A DNA stretch of 15,493 nt, taken from NCBI GenBank assembly GCA_048550535.1, contig JBLYYN010000131.1:1-15493 (forward strand), read 5' to 3'. Position 1 is the stretch's first letter; every line of letters begins with the position of its first letter. Positions 14,946 through 15,493 of this stretch are shown here, piece by piece. Both the position numbers and the translations under genes were made by a program. Under the pieces are notes generated by a model, which did no database searches, was not told the origin of the DNA, and saw only the letters and a list, made by a program, of their open reading frames with translations. The stretch comes from CBDULX01 sp048550535. Lineage in GTDB: Bacteria; Pseudomonadota; Gammaproteobacteria; SZUA-229.

Positions 14946-15493
14946 TTACCGAAGGTTTTTATCCACCTGTTCAGCCTGTTCCCATTCGTTATCTTCATTC
15001 AAGCAGACAGTTGAGTTTTTATCTATAAATGGACGATTATTTTTCCTAACCTTTAAATTGATAACTTTACACGGCTGGTCGTTTTTCTTATCACTTCTTA
15101 ATAAAGTGAGTGTGCCGGTAGTTTTATTGTCAGGGTTTTCCCAGTTACTGGATTCGCCGATTATATCGGAAGACAGTATTTTGGCGATGGATATTTTAGT
15201 TAGCTCTATATCCCTGTCAGACATTTGTTTCATTTCTGCATCGCTGAGCGGGAATATTTTTTTGCCCAGGCTGCCTATCATTTCAAATGGAGCCGTAATT
15301 ATTCCTGTTAATACACCTGATACGGCCCCTTTACTGGCTTCTTTACCGGCCTGTCTGGCAGTTGAAATCATTTTGTCGGCACGATCAAGTATGGGTGGTA
15401 TGGCTTGTCGTGTGTTTTTAACTTCATCGAGGATATCGGGTACCAGGGGCCGGGTGGCTTTTAATTCATTTGATATCAGTACTATGCTGTCGC
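14946..15493 (-). CDS. Surface-antigen-like protein, N-terminus cut by window edge
   Basis: The frame is open to the right edge, giving 181 residues; the ATG at 15371 is internal, because the upstream codons continue without a stop and read as plausible protein. Visible from the edge inward are an amphipathic helical stretch (ISNELKATRPLVPDILDE...) and then a Gly/Ala-rich hydrophobic segment (GKEASKGAVSGVLTGIITAP) that resembles a glycine zipper or membrane-inserting helix. The C-terminal domain has the pattern W-x-NP-x(3)-TGT ... C ... C-x(4)-EW. The last part recalls the 17-kDa surface-antigen domain (Rickettsia/Legionella type). The two cysteines may pair outside the cytoplasm, but a signal peptide would lie beyond the window. 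The family assignment is tentative. It converges on the lipoprotein gene. Confidence 0.55.
   Translation of the reverse strand, partial: DSIVLISNELKATRPLVPDILDEVKNTRQAIPPILDRADKMISTARQAGKEASKGAVSGVLTGIITAPFEMIGSLGKKIFPLSDAEMKQMSDRDIELTKISIAKILSSDIIGESSNWENPDNKTTGTLTLLRSDKKNDQPCKVINLKVRKNNRPFIDKNSTVCLNEDNEWEQAEQVDKNLR

Noticed and set aside
1..15493. CRISPR array, prophage, toxin-antitoxin or defence system
   Set aside because: No regularly spaced direct repeats, phage genes, small paired toxin-antitoxin genes or defence-family domains are seen on either strand.

Overview
The window looks like chromosome from a free-living gammaproteobacterium. The main clue is the gene order dusB-fis-purH-purD with an FNR/Anr-type regulator and bolA nearby, a layout known from Pseudomonas-like and related gammaproteobacteria. 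Most proteins are full length and housekeeping in character. I see no tRNA, rRNA, CRISPR array, transposase or prophage gene. The species cannot be named from this sequence alone.

Left part (1-2718): an LpxH-type metallophosphoesterase on the + strand overlaps the 3' end of a soluble PDC/Cache-sensor protein on the - strand. Next to it is an orphan outer-membrane beta-barrel protein. Middle part (2719-7190, - strand): dusB and fis are translationally coupled (ATGA overlap), followed by purH and purD for the last steps of IMP synthesis and an early step of the same pathway. The purH-purD gap is filled by a two-armed inverted repeat. A hairpin follows purD. Then (7283-9553, - strand) come fnr, bolA and bpt. 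The bpt-bolA gap holds a candidate small RNA with an FNR box, a -10 element in class II register and a strong intrinsic terminator.

Right part (9554-15493): metH (B12-dependent methionine synthase) is divergent from bpt and has an extended -10 promoter. It is followed by a short SerB-type phosphatase, a small lipoprotein, and a 354-bp gene-free stretch with palindromic repeat debris. A surface-antigen-like protein then runs off the right edge.

Functionally the window joins purine synthesis, one-carbon/methionine and serine metabolism, tRNA dihydrouridylation with Fis, oxygen sensing by FNR, and N-degron tagging by Bpt. The most novel element is the possible FNR-activated sRNA at about 8651-8785. 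It would play the role of FnrS (enterics, Neisseria) or PhrS (Pseudomonas), but I do not recognise its sequence as either.
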